Shown one piece after another: positions 42,359-50,961 of a stretch of 64,000 nt of DNA. Where the stretch lies: the NCBI GenBank assembly GCA_031362415.1, contig JANLSK010000056.1:31774-95773 (forward strand), written 5' to 3'. The notes below the pieces were generated by a model. It saw only the letters and a list, made by a program, of their open reading frames with translations, was not told the origin of the DNA and made no database searches. This DNA is from VFJJ01 sp031362415 (GTDB lineage Bacteria; Actinomycetota; Acidimicrobiia; IMCC26256; VFJJ01). How positions within the stretch are numbered: position 1 is the first letter of the stretch; every line of letters starts with the position of its first letter. Position numbers and translations under genes: made by a program.

Positions 42359-43914
42359 TGCCGTTCGTCCGTCCGGCCGTCGACTGGTACGCCATCGCCC
42401 CCGAGATCGCCATCTTCGGTGCTGGCCTGCTCATCGTGGCCTTCGCCGCGGTCACGCACCGAGCCCCGATCCTGGCCCGTCTGCACCTGTGGGTTGCGCT
42501 CACCGGCGTTGCCGTTGCCGGCGTCTTCATCTTCCCGATCTGGCACCGTTGGAACGAGGGGCTCGAAGCCGTCGATCGCGTTCCCAGCTACACCACGCTC
42601 AACGGAGCGGTCTCGATCGACGGGGCCTCGATCTTCCTCAAGGCCGTGGTGCTCATTGCCGTGTTGTTCGGGATCCTCATCGCGTGGAGCTACCTGAAAC
42701 GCGAGAACCTCGAGAAGCCCGAGTACCTGGCGCTGTTGTTGTTCTCGGCCTCGGGCATGCTCATGATGACCTCGGCCAACGATCTGGTCGTGGTGTTCGT
42801 GTCGCTCGAGATCCTGTCGATCTCGTTGTACGTGCTGGCGGCGTTCCAACGGGCCAACGCCACGTCGCAGGAAGCGGCGATCAAGTACTTCGTGCTGGGA
42901 GCGTTCTCGTCGGCGATCTTCCTGTACGGCGTGGCGCTCGTCTACGGGGCCACGGGCAGCACGAACCTGGGCCAGATCTCCCGGGTCATCAACGACAGCC
43001 AGATCCAAGGCTCCACCTACGACGACAAGCTGATCTTGGTCGGCATCATGTTGTTGTTGGTGGGTCTGGGGTTCAAGGTCGCCGCCGTGCCGTTCCACAT
43101 GTGGACGCCCGACGTGTACCAGGGCGCTCCCACACCGGTCACCGGGTTCATGGCCGCCGGAGCCAAGATCGCCGCGTTCGCCGCGCTGCTGCGGGCGTTC
43201 TCGGTGAGCTTCCAGGGCAACCAGGACGACTGGCGGCCCGCCCTGTGGGCCGTCACCGTGCTCACCCTCGTCGTCGCCAGCGCCGTTGCCCTGGTGCAGA
43301 GCAACGTGAAGCGGATGCTCGCCTACTCGTCGATCAGCCACGCCGGGTACATGCTCGTCGGCGTGCAGGTGGCCACGGTCGAGGGCACGGCGGCGGTCCT
43401 CACGTACCTGTTCGTCTACACGTTCCTCACGCTCGGCACCTTCACCGTGGTCACTCTCATGGCCCGCCAGGGCGACGAGGGCCACGAGCTCTCCGACTAC
43501 CGGGGTCTCGCCGTCCGCGAGCCGTTGCTGGCGAAACTGCTGACCCTGTTTCTCCTGGCCCAGGCGGGCATCCCGCTCACGTCGGGGTTCATCGCCAAGC
43601 TCAAGGTCTTCCAGGCCGCCGTCGACCGCGAGGTCTACTCCCTGGCCGTCATCGGCATGCTGGCCTCGGTGGTGGCGGCGTTCGTCTACCTGCGCCTCAT
43701 CGTCACCATGTTCACCGGTCCCGGGATCGACGAGCACCCCGAGCACGCAGATGTCGCCCACGGCGGTGGCACCGCGGTGGCGATCGCCGCGCCCCCTCGG
43801 GTGCGGGTCGACCTGGCCAGCGGCATCGTGCTGGCCCTCGCCGCCGCCGTCACCATCTTCGTCGGCATCCTCCCCAACGAGCTCCTCGAGTTCGCCAAGC
43901 GCTCGGTCTTCTAG
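42358..43914 (+). CDS. nuoN: NADH-quinone oxidoreductase subunit N (cluster 1)
   Basis: 518 residues. Third antiporter-like subunit: VVVFVSLEILSISLYVLAAFQR (Glu), KVAAVPFHMWTPDVYQGAPTPVTGFMAAGAK (Lys), AYSSISHAGYMLVG. The ATG at 42358 shares its A with the nuoM stop and has GGAGGAGG upstream. Last gene of cluster 1, followed by strong hairpins. Confidence 0.96.
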   Translation: MPFVRPAVDWYAIAPEIAIFGAGLLIVAFAAVTHRAPILARLHLWVALTGVAVAGVFIFPIWHRWNEGLEAVDRVPSYTTLNGAVSIDGASIFLKAVVLIAVLFGILIAWSYLKRENLEKPEYLALLLFSASGMLMMTSANDLVVVFVSLEILSISLYVLAAFQRANATSQEAAIKYFVLGAFSSAIFLYGVALVYGATGSTNLGQISRVINDSQIQGSTYDDKLILVGIMLLLVGLGFKVAAVPFHMWTPDVYQGAPTPVTGFMAAGAKIAAFAALLRAFSVSFQGNQDDWRPALWAVTVLTLVVASAVALVQSNVKRMLAYSSISHAGYMLVGVQVATVEGTAAVLTYLFVYTFLTLGTFTVVTLMARQGDEGHELSDYRGLAVREPLLAKLLTLFLLAQAGIPLTSGFIAKLKVFQAAVDREVYSLAVIGMLASVVAAFVYLRLIVTMFTGPGIDEHPEHADVAHGGGTAVAIAAPPRVRVDLASGIVLALAAAVTIFVGILPNELLEFAKRSVF

Positions 43915-43960
43915 GCGGCGCGTCGCTGGCTCGGCGAGGTCTGGCTCCGAACACCCGGCC

Positions 43961-44007
43961 AGCACCTGTCGCTCAACCGCGAGGGTTGCCGTTCAGCGAC
44001 AGGTGCT
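43961..44007 (+). terminator. Hairpin after nuo cluster 1
   Basis: A perfect 13-bp inverted repeat (AGCACCTGTCGCT 43961-43973 and its complement 43995-44007) contains an inner CAACC/GGTTG stem with a 5-nt loop. It starts 47 bp after nuoN1. No T-tract, but it is the obvious end signal for the 16-kb operon. Confidence 0.6.
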
Positions 44008-44034
44008 CGACGGGTGGAGCGCCTCGGGCGCCGC

Positions 44035-44054
44035 GGCTCAGCGCGAGCTGAGCC
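44035..44054. terminator. Second hairpin between convergent units
   Basis: GGCTCAG (44035-44041) and CTGAGCC (44048-44054) form a 7-bp stem with a 6-nt loop, next to the stop codon of the minus-strand small membrane protein. It may act on both the nuo and patatin-side transcripts. Confidence 0.4.
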
Positions 44055-44062
44055 CCCCATCT

Positions 44063-44224
44063 TCACCCGTGATCGTCGGGGCCGCGGTCGACCCCCGCCT
44101 CGCCGAGGTTGGCCTCATGGGCGGCGCTGTGAGCTTCAGGGCGGCCCCTGAGGAACAAGGCAGCAGCCACGAGGACGATGCCGATGCCGAGGTACAGCAG
44201 GTCCTGGTGATCGCGTGCCGGCAT
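44063..44224 (-). CDS. Small single-helix membrane protein (53 aa)
   Basis: The open frame starts 24 bp after the patatin stop on the same strand. It has one clear transmembrane helix (LLYLGIGIVLVAAALFL, about 9-25) followed by RGRPE and a His/Asp/Gly-rich tail. No strong ribosome site, so it would rely on coupling with the patatin gene. Function unknown. Confidence 0.45.
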   Translation of the reverse strand: MPARDHQDLLYLGIGIVLVAAALFLRGRPEAHSAAHEANLGEAGVDRGPDDHG

Positions 44225-44248
44225 GGGCGACGAGCGCGCCGCGCAAGC

Positions 44249-45268
44249 TCAGCGGGGACGGCGGATGCGGGACGGGCGACGCTCGTCGGTCTCCACGGGA
44301 TGCTCGTTGAGGAAGCGGGCTGCGTCGCGGTAGGCGGTCTCGCAGATGGCGTCGGCGCCGGAGAAGTCGAAGATCGTCCGGTCGTCGTCGGGGTGGGGGA
44401 GTTCGATCACCTCGATGTGCGCCGGGGCCGAGCCCCGCTCGATCTCCCAACGCTGCTTGCGGGCGATGGCGAAGGCCTGCAGGAGCGCGTCGCCGGGATG
44501 GCGGAGCTCGCGGGGCTTGATGACGCCCGAGACGTTGAGCACGTACACCCGCACCGGCCCCGCTGGCCCCACCGAGGAGCCCCGACCCGGTGCCGCCGAA
44601 TGGGCGAAGGCGTGGGCGACGGGGACGTTGTTCACCACGGCGCCGTCGATGAACCGACGACCGCAGTACTCGACGGGCGGCAGGAGCCCGGGGAGCGCCG
44701 TGGAGGCCATGAGCGCCGGCCGCAACAGACCGGCGGCGAACACGGCCTCGTCGCCCGTCGCCAGATCGGTGGCGACGACCCGGAGCGGGACGGTGAGGTC
44801 GTGGAACGAGCCGGACGCGAAGCGCTCGACGAGCGCGGCGATCCCGGTGTCGCGAATCACGTGGGTATCCTTGCGGACCACCTTCCACGTGCGCGACCAC
44901 CGTCCACCGGGGAAGATGTCCTCGGCAGTGAGCGTCGACCAGACCTCGGCCAGGCGCTCGACGCTGGCCAGGGACGGGTCGGCAGCCAGGGCCGAGCCGT
45001 TGAGCGCACCGACCGAGGTCCCCACGATCACATCGGGCACGATCTCGCGTTCGAGCAGCGCCCGGAGCATGCCGACCTGGGCGACGCCGTGGTTTCCACC
45101 GCCCGACATGACGAACGCCACCGTGGGTTGCCCGGCCATCCGGCGCAGGCGGGCCTGGTCAGCTCGATGCCGCAGCCGTCTGAACGCCAGGGTGTGCATC
45201 GTGGAACGGTCCTCCGCGCGCATCGCGCGATCACGCTTGTCGTACTGCATGGGTTCCTCGGTGAACAT
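44249..45268 (-). CDS. Patatin-like phospholipase
   Basis: 339 residues from the ATG at 45268 (GGGGGG ahead of it; ATGs at 45250 and 45319 are alternatives). Patatin features: oxyanion loop SGGGNHG (56-61), nucleophile S85 in GTSVG, and the catalytic Asp in FIDGAVVNN. No signal peptide, so intracellular. Predicted Ser-Asp-dyad lipid acyl hydrolase. It is oriented against both nuo clusters and lies between them, so a link to respiration is only positional. Confidence 0.9.
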   Translation of the reverse strand: MFTEEPMQYDKRDRAMRAEDRSTMHTLAFRRLRHRADQARLRRMAGQPTVAFVMSGGGNHGVAQVGMLRALLEREIVPDVIVGTSVGALNGSALAADPSLASVERLAEVWSTLTAEDIFPGGRWSRTWKVVRKDTHVIRDTGIAALVERFASGSFHDLTVPLRVVATDLATGDEAVFAAGLLRPALMASTALPGLLPPVEYCGRRFIDGAVVNNVPVAHAFAHSAAPGRGSSVGPAGPVRVYVLNVSGVIKPRELRHPGDALLQAFAIARKQRWEIERGSAPAHIEVIELPHPDDDRTIFDFSGADAICETAYRDAARFLNEHPVETDERRPSRIRRPR

Positions 45269-45386
45269 GTCGGCCCCCCGGTACGAGGGGCAAGGGGCGG
45301 GGGCACGGTGTTTGTTCATGATGACGGAATATCGGTGGAACGGGGGGTCGGGCGCCATCGGGGTTCCGCGTTCGGACCCCCGTCGG

Positions 45387-45418
45387 TTGCCCGTCTCGTG
45401 AAGGCGTTCACGTATACT
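45387..45418 (+). promoter_or_regulatory. Putative promoter of nuo cluster 2
   Basis: A near-consensus -10 TATACT (45413-45418) directly abuts the Rex-like palindrome. The best -35-like hexamer is TTGCCC (45387-45392), but the 20-bp spacer is long, so the promoter may depend mainly on the -10 or on another sigma factor. Confidence 0.5.
45397..45412. promoter_or_regulatory. Rex operator in the promoter of nuo cluster 2
   Basis: CGTGAAGGCGTTCACG has perfect GTGAA/TTCAC half-sites with the 4-bp spacing of the Streptomyces Rex site TGTGAACGCGTTCACA, differing only in the outermost bases and one spacer base. It ends one base before the TATACT -10, so bound Rex would block RNA polymerase. Confidence 0.75.
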
Positions 45419-45598
45419 CGGCCGGCGTTGGCGAGGCACGTGGGGGTAGCCGAGCCGGGAGGTGGTCGTCCCAGGATTCGCCCGGTGAGGCGGTCGGGGC
45501 CCATCTCCCGGATCACTGTGTTCTTGCCCATAAGCGCACTGTTTCACGCCATCTGTGGCGGTCGAGCGGGAGTCGGAGGGCATCGTGATCGGAGGGCC

Positions 45599-45991
45599 GT
45601 GGCGATCCGGGCACTGACGGGGTCGGTGTACACCGACCACACGCAGGCGTACTTTGCCGTGTTCGTGTTCGTCCTCGCGGCACTGGGCATGGTTGGCGCC
45701 ATGCTCGGTCTCGGACGCCTGATCCGACCGACGCGCCCTCAGGGCCAGAAGTACATCTCGTACGAGTCGGGAGCCGACCCGATCGGCGGATTCGGCCAGA
45801 TGCACGTGCGGTACTACATCTACGCGCTGTTGTTCGTGATCTTCGACGTCGAGGCGGTGTTCATCTTCCCCTGGGCCGTCGAGCTCGAGGCTCTTGGTGC
45901 ATTCGGCCTGGTGGAGATGCTCATCTTCGTGGGCATCCTCGTGTTCGGCCTGGCCTACGCCTGGCGCAAGGGAGTGCTCCGATGGGCCTGA
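45599..45991 (+). CDS. nuoA: Complex I subunit A (cluster 2)
   Basis: 130 residues, three helices: YISYESGADPIGGFGQMHVRYYIYALLFVIFDVEAVFIFPWAV. The loop has Ser where cluster 1 has the usual Cys (YESG versus YECG). The GTG at 45599 follows GGAGGG closely; a GTG nine codons later is possible. First gene of an 11-subunit set without nuoEFG. Confidence 0.92.
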   Translation: MAIRALTGSVYTDHTQAYFAVFVFVLAALGMVGAMLGLGRLIRPTRPQGQKYISYESGADPIGGFGQMHVRYYIYALLFVIFDVEAVFIFPWAVELEALGAFGLVEMLIFVGILVFGLAYAWRKGVLRWA

Positions 45992-46509
45992 TCGAGTCGG
46001 GCCTGCTCCAGAAGAAGCCGCTCAAACCGGTCTCGTGGCTCCTCAACTACAGCCGCAAGTACTCCCTCTGGACCTTCCAGTGGGGCCTGGCCTGCTGCGC
46101 GATCGAGATGGGCGCCGCGCTCGCCGGTCCCCGCTACGATGTGATGCGCTTGGGCGTCATCCCCTTCCCCGCCAGCCCCCGTCAAGCCGACCTGGTGGTG
46201 GTCTCGGGGACGGTCACCGACAAGATGGCCCCGTCGGTGCTGCGGCTCTACGAGCAGATGCCCGACCCCAAGTACGTGATCTCCATGGGCTCGTGCGCCA
46301 ACTGCGGCGGCCCCTACTGGGACTCGTACTCGGTCACCAAGGGAATCGACCAGATCATCCCGGTCGACGTCTACGTTCCCGGATGCCCGCCGAGGCCCGA
46401 GGCGCTGATGGAAGCGATCGTGATCCTCCAGCAACGCATCCAGAACGAGGGTGTCGGTAACGACGAGCTCCGCCAGCGGTGGCGGGGAGAACCCATCCTG
46501 GTCGAGTAG
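45982..46509 (+). CDS. nuoB: Complex I subunit B (cluster 2)
   Basis: 175 residues. N2-cluster ligands in GLACCAIEMG, GSCANCGGPYW and YVPGCPPRPE. Overlaps nuoA2 by 10 bp. The GSCANCGG loop is the common bacterial form, unlike NuoB1. Terminal electron carrier to quinone. Confidence 0.97.
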   Translation: MGLIESGLLQKKPLKPVSWLLNYSRKYSLWTFQWGLACCAIEMGAALAGPRYDVMRLGVIPFPASPRQADLVVVSGTVTDKMAPSVLRLYEQMPDPKYVISMGSCANCGGPYWDSYSVTKGIDQIIPVDVYVPGCPPRPEALMEAIVILQQRIQNEGVGNDELRQRWRGEPILVE

Positions 46510-46601
46510 GCGAGACGGTCCGTAGGCGGTACCCGCCGGGCAGTGGCGGGCGGCGTGTCACAGCTGCTTCACAGAAGCTCCAGGTTCCCGGGGGACTCCA
46601 G

Positions 46602-47291
46602 GTGGTAGACGAGCAGACGGCCGACGAGGCCGCGACAACCGAGGGTTCCACGAGCGTGGCCACGATCGACGCCGCGGCCACCGCCGTCGGGGAGCTGCGC
46701 GAGCGCGTTGTCGCCGATCTGGGATCGGCCGTGGTGGCCCACGAGGTCAACCACGGGGTCGTCACGGTGCGCGTCAGCACCGAGTCGTGGCGGCGAACCG
46801 CCGAGATCGTCCGCTCGAAGCTCGGCTTCAACTACCTCTCGTTCATCTCCGGCATCGACTGGATGCCCGCACCCAAGGTGGGCGGCGAGGAAGCATCGGG
46901 CGACACGTCGACGCCGGCTCAGCCCATGGACCAGACCTACGGGGTGTGCGGCTCGGCCGGGCGCTTCCAGGTCTTCGCCGCCGTCATCTCGCTGTCGAAG
47001 AAGACGACGCTGGTGCTCAAGACCGATGTCTCCGAGACCGAGCCGATCGTGGCGTCATGGGTCCCCGTCTACCCGGGCGCCGACTGGCACGAGCGCGAGA
47101 CGTGGGAGATGTACGGGTTCCGCTTCGACGGCCATCCGGGGCTGCGTCACCTCTACCTGCCCGGAGAGTTCGAGGGGTTCCCGCTGCGCAAGGACTTCCC
47201 GCTGCTGGCCCGTGAGGTCAAGCCCTGGCCGGGCCTGGTCGACGTCGAGCCGATGCCGGGCGTCGCCGACGGCGACGAGGCTGAGGAGTGA
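46602..47291 (+). CDS. nuoC: Complex I subunit C (cluster 2)
   Basis: 229 residues from a GTG at 46602 with GGGGGAC six bases upstream; the frame is open further upstream. The family signature VASWVPVYPGADWHERETWEMYGFRFDGHPGLRHLYLPGEFEGFPLRKDFPL is intact. Longer than NuoC1, with an acidic N-terminus and a loop rich in Gly/Pro/Thr near residue 95. Confidence 0.93.
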   Translation: MVDEQTADEAATTEGSTSVATIDAAATAVGELRERVVADLGSAVVAHEVNHGVVTVRVSTESWRRTAEIVRSKLGFNYLSFISGIDWMPAPKVGGEEASGDTSTPAQPMDQTYGVCGSAGRFQVFAAVISLSKKTTLVLKTDVSETEPIVASWVPVYPGADWHERETWEMYGFRFDGHPGLRHLYLPGEFEGFPLRKDFPLLAREVKPWPGLVDVEPMPGVADGDEAEE

Positions 47292-47295
47292 GCAC

Positions 47296-48483
47296 GTGAC
47301 GACCACCGAGATTCCCGGATCGCCCGGCTTCGAGATCGACCCCCGGGCGTTGACCCCCCTGGCCGATCAGCGCCTCGACGTCGAGCTCCAGTCCGAGGAC
47401 ATGGTCCTCAACATCGGGCCCCAGCACCCAGCGACGCACGGGACGCTGCGCGTCGTCGTGAAGCTCGACGGCGAACGCGTCGTGTCGGCCGACCCGGTCA
47501 TCGGCTACATGCACCGCGGCTACGAGAAGCTCACCGAGTACCGCACCTACCCCCAGGTGACGACCCTCATCAACCGCATCGACTGGTTGTCGTCGTTCGC
47601 CAACGAGGTGCCGTTCATCCACGCCGCCGAGCGCATCATGGGCGTCGAGGCCCCGCCCCGGGCCGAATGGATCCGCACCGCGCTCACCGAGCTCTCGCGC
47701 ATCGCCACCTTCATCCTCTTCCTCGGCGAGATGGGACTCCAGGTCGGAGCCATCACCCCGGCGTTCTACGGCTTCCGTGACCGCGAGCACGTCCTCAACC
47801 TCATCGAGGCCGTCACCGGCGGGCGCTTCCACCCCAACTTCAACCGCATCGGCGGCATCAAGGACGACCTGCCTGCGGGCTGGATCAACGAGACCCGCCG
47901 GGTCATGGGCCTCATGCTCGACTCGTGCGACCAGTTCGAGGATCTGGTGGCGGGCAACGAGATCTTCCAGGCCCGCACCCGGGGCTGCGGCATCATCCCC
48001 GCCGACGTGGGCGCCGCCTACGGGGTCTCGGGTTCGAACCTGCGGGCCTCGGGCGTCGACTGGGACCTGCGCCGTGACGGCCAGCCCTACCTGGCGTACC
48101 GCGAGCTCGACTGGAAGGTGTTCACCCATCCCGACGGCGACACCTTCGCCCGCTACTGGGTGCGGCTGCAGGAGACCCGCGAAGCGATCCGCATGGTGTT
48201 GCAGATTCTCGACGGCCTCCCGGCGGGACCGGTCATGGCCAAGGTCCCCCGCATCATCAAGGTGCCGGCCGGCGAGGCCTGGGTGAACACCGAGAACCCG
48301 CTCGGCGAGATGGGCTACTACGTCATCTCGAAGGGGGCCACGGGGCCGTTCCGGGTGAAGATCCGCACGGCGTCGTTCAGCAACGTCTCGATCCTGCCCT
48401 GGTTGCTCAAGGGCGTGTACGTTCCCGACATCGTGACCATCCTCGCCGGGCTCTACTTCATCCTCGGAGACATCGACCGATGA
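47296..48483 (+). CDS. nuoD: Complex I subunit D (cluster 2)
   Basis: 395 residues from GTG. GPQHPATHGTLRVVVKLDGERV (quinone-site His and the conserved Arg that NDUFAF7 methylates in mitochondria), GYMHRGYEKLTEYRTY, IGGIKDDLPAGW and the terminal ILGDIDR are present. Normal length, without the long leader of NuoD1. Confidence 0.97.
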   Translation: MTTTEIPGSPGFEIDPRALTPLADQRLDVELQSEDMVLNIGPQHPATHGTLRVVVKLDGERVVSADPVIGYMHRGYEKLTEYRTYPQVTTLINRIDWLSSFANEVPFIHAAERIMGVEAPPRAEWIRTALTELSRIATFILFLGEMGLQVGAITPAFYGFRDREHVLNLIEAVTGGRFHPNFNRIGGIKDDLPAGWINETRRVMGLMLDSCDQFEDLVAGNEIFQARTRGCGIIPADVGAAYGVSGSNLRASGVDWDLRRDGQPYLAYRELDWKVFTHPDGDTFARYWVRLQETREAIRMVLQILDGLPAGPVMAKVPRIIKVPAGEAWVNTENPLGEMGYYVISKGATGPFRVKIRTASFSNVSILPWLLKGVYVPDIVTILAGLYFILGDIDR

Positions 48484-48491
48484 GCTGCTCT

Positions 48492-48558
48492 GGTGCCGCC
48501 TCCAAGCACCTTCGGTGCGTCGGTGGCAAATTCGGGACCTCGCTCCGCTCGGCGGAAC
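48492..48558 (+). repeat. Intergenic repeat, copy 1, at the expected nuoEFG position
   Basis: Two conserved blocks, GTGCCGCCTCCAAG near 48493-48506 and a 25-bp block at 48534-48558 (starting GGGACCTCGCTCCGCTCGGC), are separated by 27 bp of divergent sequence. The same two blocks recur at 56224-56292. It fills most of the 118-bp gap between nuoD2 and nuoH2. Confidence 0.8.
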
Positions 48559-48601
48559 GTCAACACCCAACCGCACGACTCGTTGCGAGAGGGTGCTGAC
48601 C

Positions 48602-49654
48602 TTGGTTGACACGCTCGCGATTGGTTCCCACGTCCTCGCGGTCGACTTGGCCTGGGGATGGATCCTGGCCATCAAGACGGCCGTCGTCTTGAGCATCATC
48701 CCGTTCGGCGCGCTGCTGCTCGGCTACGTCTTCTTGCTCAAGATGATGAGCCACATGCAGAGCCGACTCGGGCCCATGGACCCGGGCGGGTTCCACGGCT
48801 GGTTCCAGCTCATCGGTGACGGCATCAAGTTCCTCCAGAAGGAGGACATCACCCCCGAGGGCGCCGACCGCCGCGTGTTCGCCATGGCGCCGGCGGTCAT
48901 CCTCGTCTCCACGTTCCTCGTGTACATCGTGATCCCCGTCGGGCCCCGACTGATCGTGCGCGACCTCGACGTGGGCATCTTCTTCGCCCTGGCCGTGTCG
49001 TCGCTCTCGGTCATCGGCGTGCTCATGGCCGGCTGGGCCTCGGCCAACAAGTACGCACTCATCGGCGCCTTGCGGGCCGCCGGTCAGCTCATCGCCTACG
49101 AGCTCCCTCTGGTGCTGGCCACCGTCGGTGTCGTCATCCAGGCCGGCACCATGAGCCTCCAGGGCATCGTGCACGCCCAGCAGAACGGTGAGATCTTCGG
49201 CTGGGGCGGCATCGGCAACCCGTTCATCCTCACCCAGATCGTGGGCTTCCTCCTCTTCCTCACCGCGGCCCAGGCCGAGCTCACCCAGACGCCCTTCGAC
49301 ATGCCGGTCGCCGAGTCCGAGATCGTCGGCGGCTACTACGTGGAGTACACGGGCTTTCGTTTCCTGTTCTTCTTCATGGGCGAGTTCGGGACGGCCTTCG
49401 CCTTCGCCGGCATCGCCGCCACGCTGTTCCTCGGCGGCTGGTCGATCCCCTGGGTGGACGGGACCGCCGCCGACGTGCTGGGCCCGATCGTCATGCTCAC
49501 CAAGGTGATGCTCGTGGCGTTCCTCATCTTCTGGGTGCGCTTCACCTATCCCCGGTTCCGTGAAGACCAGCTCCAGTCGATCGCGTGGAAGTACCTCATT
49601 CCGCTCTCGCTCGTGAACATTGTCGTCACCGGCATCTTGAAGGTGGCCGTCTGA
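48602..49654 (+). CDS. nuoH: Complex I subunit H (cluster 2)
   Basis: 350 residues. MMSHMQSRLGPMDPGGFHGWFQLIGDGIKFLQKE and AAQAELTQTPFDMPVAESEIVGGYYVEYTG carry the quinone-loop and acidic signatures. I prefer the TTG at 48602, eight bases after GAGAGGG; a GTG at 48593 is the alternative. It follows nuoD2 directly, so nuoE, F and G are missing here. Confidence 0.94.
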   Translation: MVDTLAIGSHVLAVDLAWGWILAIKTAVVLSIIPFGALLLGYVFLLKMMSHMQSRLGPMDPGGFHGWFQLIGDGIKFLQKEDITPEGADRRVFAMAPAVILVSTFLVYIVIPVGPRLIVRDLDVGIFFALAVSSLSVIGVLMAGWASANKYALIGALRAAGQLIAYELPLVLATVGVVIQAGTMSLQGIVHAQQNGEIFGWGGIGNPFILTQIVGFLLFLTAAQAELTQTPFDMPVAESEIVGGYYVEYTGFRFLFFFMGEFGTAFAFAGIAATLFLGGWSIPWVDGTAADVLGPIVMLTKVMLVAFLIFWVRFTYPRFREDQLQSIAWKYLIPLSLVNIVVTGILKVAV

Positions 49655-50148
49655 TGCCGAAGTTCCCCAAGCCCAAGCTCCCCGGCGTCATCAGCGGTCT
49701 GGGCATCACGTTCCGCACGATGCTCAAGCCGGCGGTGACCGTCCAGTACCCGCACGAGAAGGAAGAGCCCGTCACCCGGGCTCGAGGCGTCATCGCCCTC
49801 AAGGAAGAGAACTGCACGGCGTGCATGCTGTGCGGGCGATCCTGCCCCGACTGGTGCATCTACATCGAGGGCCACAAGGAGAAGCGGCCGCCGCGCCGGG
49901 CCGGGGGCAAGCCCCGCACGGTCAACATCCTCGACCGCTTCGACATCGACTACGCGCTGTGCATGTACTGCGGGATCTGCGTCGAGGTGTGCCCGTTCGA
50001 CGCCCTCTTCTGGACGCCGGAATTCGAGTACTCCGAGAACCGCATCGCCGATCTCCTCCACGACAAGGACCGGCTGGGCGAGTGGATGGCCACCGTCCCC
50101 ACCCCGCCGCCCCTCGAAGTCGGTGCCCTCGTGAAGGGGAAAAAGTAG
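49654..50148 (+). CDS. nuoI: Complex I subunit I (cluster 2)
   Basis: 164 residues, normal length, with CTACMLCGRSCPDWC and CMYCGICVEVCPFDA for two [4Fe-4S] clusters. Start overlaps the nuoH2 stop (TGATG). No His-rich tail, unlike NuoI1. In a complex without NuoEFG this subunit is the probable entry point for electrons from ferredoxin or another donor. Confidence 0.97.
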   Translation: MPKFPKPKLPGVISGLGITFRTMLKPAVTVQYPHEKEEPVTRARGVIALKEENCTACMLCGRSCPDWCIYIEGHKEKRPPRRAGGKPRTVNILDRFDIDYALCMYCGICVEVCPFDALFWTPEFEYSENRIADLLHDKDRLGEWMATVPTPPPLEVGALVKGKK

Positions 50149-50642
50149 TGGGCCCCGAGAACGTCGCCTTCGCCGTGATCGCCGCGTCCATGGTCTTCTC
50201 GGCCATTCGCGTGGTCACCACTCGCAACATCGTGCACGCCGCGCTGTACCTCGTGATCGTGCTGGCCGGGATCGCCGCGCAGTACATCCTCCTGGCTTCC
50301 GAGTTCCTGGCCTGGGTCCAGGTCCTCATCTACATCGGTGCGGTGCTGGTGCTGTTCCTGTTCGGGATCATGCTCACCAAGGCTCCCATGCGCGGCGACA
50401 ACGACCTCGACAACGACCAGCGCTGGCCGGCGGCCATCGCGTCGTTGTTCCTCGCCGGGGTGCTCGGCACGATCCTCGTCGACGGCTACGGCGATGTCGA
50501 GATCGCCGAGCCCGAGCAGATCGTGCGCACCGGCGACCTGGGGCGCACCATTTTCCACGACTGGGTCATCCCCTTCGAGGTGGTCTCCATGCTCTTGCTG
50601 GGTGCGCTCATCGGCGCCATCGTGATCGCCCGGAGGGACTGA
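50148..50642 (+). CDS. nuoJ: Complex I subunit J (cluster 2)
   Basis: 164 residues, five helices: NIVHAALYLVIVLAGIAAQYILLASEFLAWVQVLIYIGAVLVLFLFGIML. The GTG shares its G with the nuoI2 stop codon. Membrane subunit joining the Q-module to the pumps. Confidence 0.95.
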   Translation: MGPENVAFAVIAASMVFSAIRVVTTRNIVHAALYLVIVLAGIAAQYILLASEFLAWVQVLIYIGAVLVLFLFGIMLTKAPMRGDNDLDNDQRWPAAIASLFLAGVLGTILVDGYGDVEIAEPEQIVRTGDLGRTIFHDWVIPFEVVSMLLLGALIGAIVIARRD

Positions 50643-50648
50643 CGCACG

Positions 50649-50951
50649 ATGGCGCTCAACCAGTTCCTCCTCCTCAGCCTGTTCCTGTTCTGCACCGGCG
50701 TCTACGGCGCGTTGGTCAGACGCAGCGGTGTGCTCGTGCTCATGAGCATCGAGCTCATGCTCAACGCCGCCAACTTGAACCTGGTGGCCTTCTCGGCCTT
50801 CTACAAGGGCGAGCTCTCCGGACAGGTCTTCGCGCTGTTCGTGATCGCCATCGCCGCCGCCGAGGTGGGCGTGGGTCTGGCCATCGTCCTGCTCCTGTAT
50901 CGCAACCTGTCGTCGGCCGATCTCGATCGTGCCGACTCGATGAAGGGCTGA
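50649..50951 (+). CDS. nuoK: Complex I subunit K (cluster 2)
   Basis: 100 residues, three helices, with glutamates in SIELMLNAANL and AAAEVGVGLAIVL. It starts 6 bp after nuoJ2. Confidence 0.96.
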   Translation: MALNQFLLLSLFLFCTGVYGALVRRSGVLVLMSIELMLNAANLNLVAFSAFYKGELSGQVFALFVIAIAAAEVGVGLAIVLLLYRNLSSADLDRADSMKG

Positions 50952-50961
50952 GGGAACTCGA

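Larger units (their letters stand above)
45269..45598. other. 330-bp regulatory gap before nuo cluster 2
   Basis: No gene is seen. The gap holds a Rex-like operator and -10 element (45387-45418), leaving an untranslated leader of about 170 nt before nuoA2. The leader contains GGAGGG sites near 45575 and 45591 and two in-frame GTG codons, so the exact start of nuoA2 is not certain. Confidence 0.6.

Noticed and set aside
45541..45560. Additional Rex half-site GTTTCACGCC before nuoA2
   Set aside because: Only one half-site (TTCAC) is present, with no GTGAA partner at the right distance.
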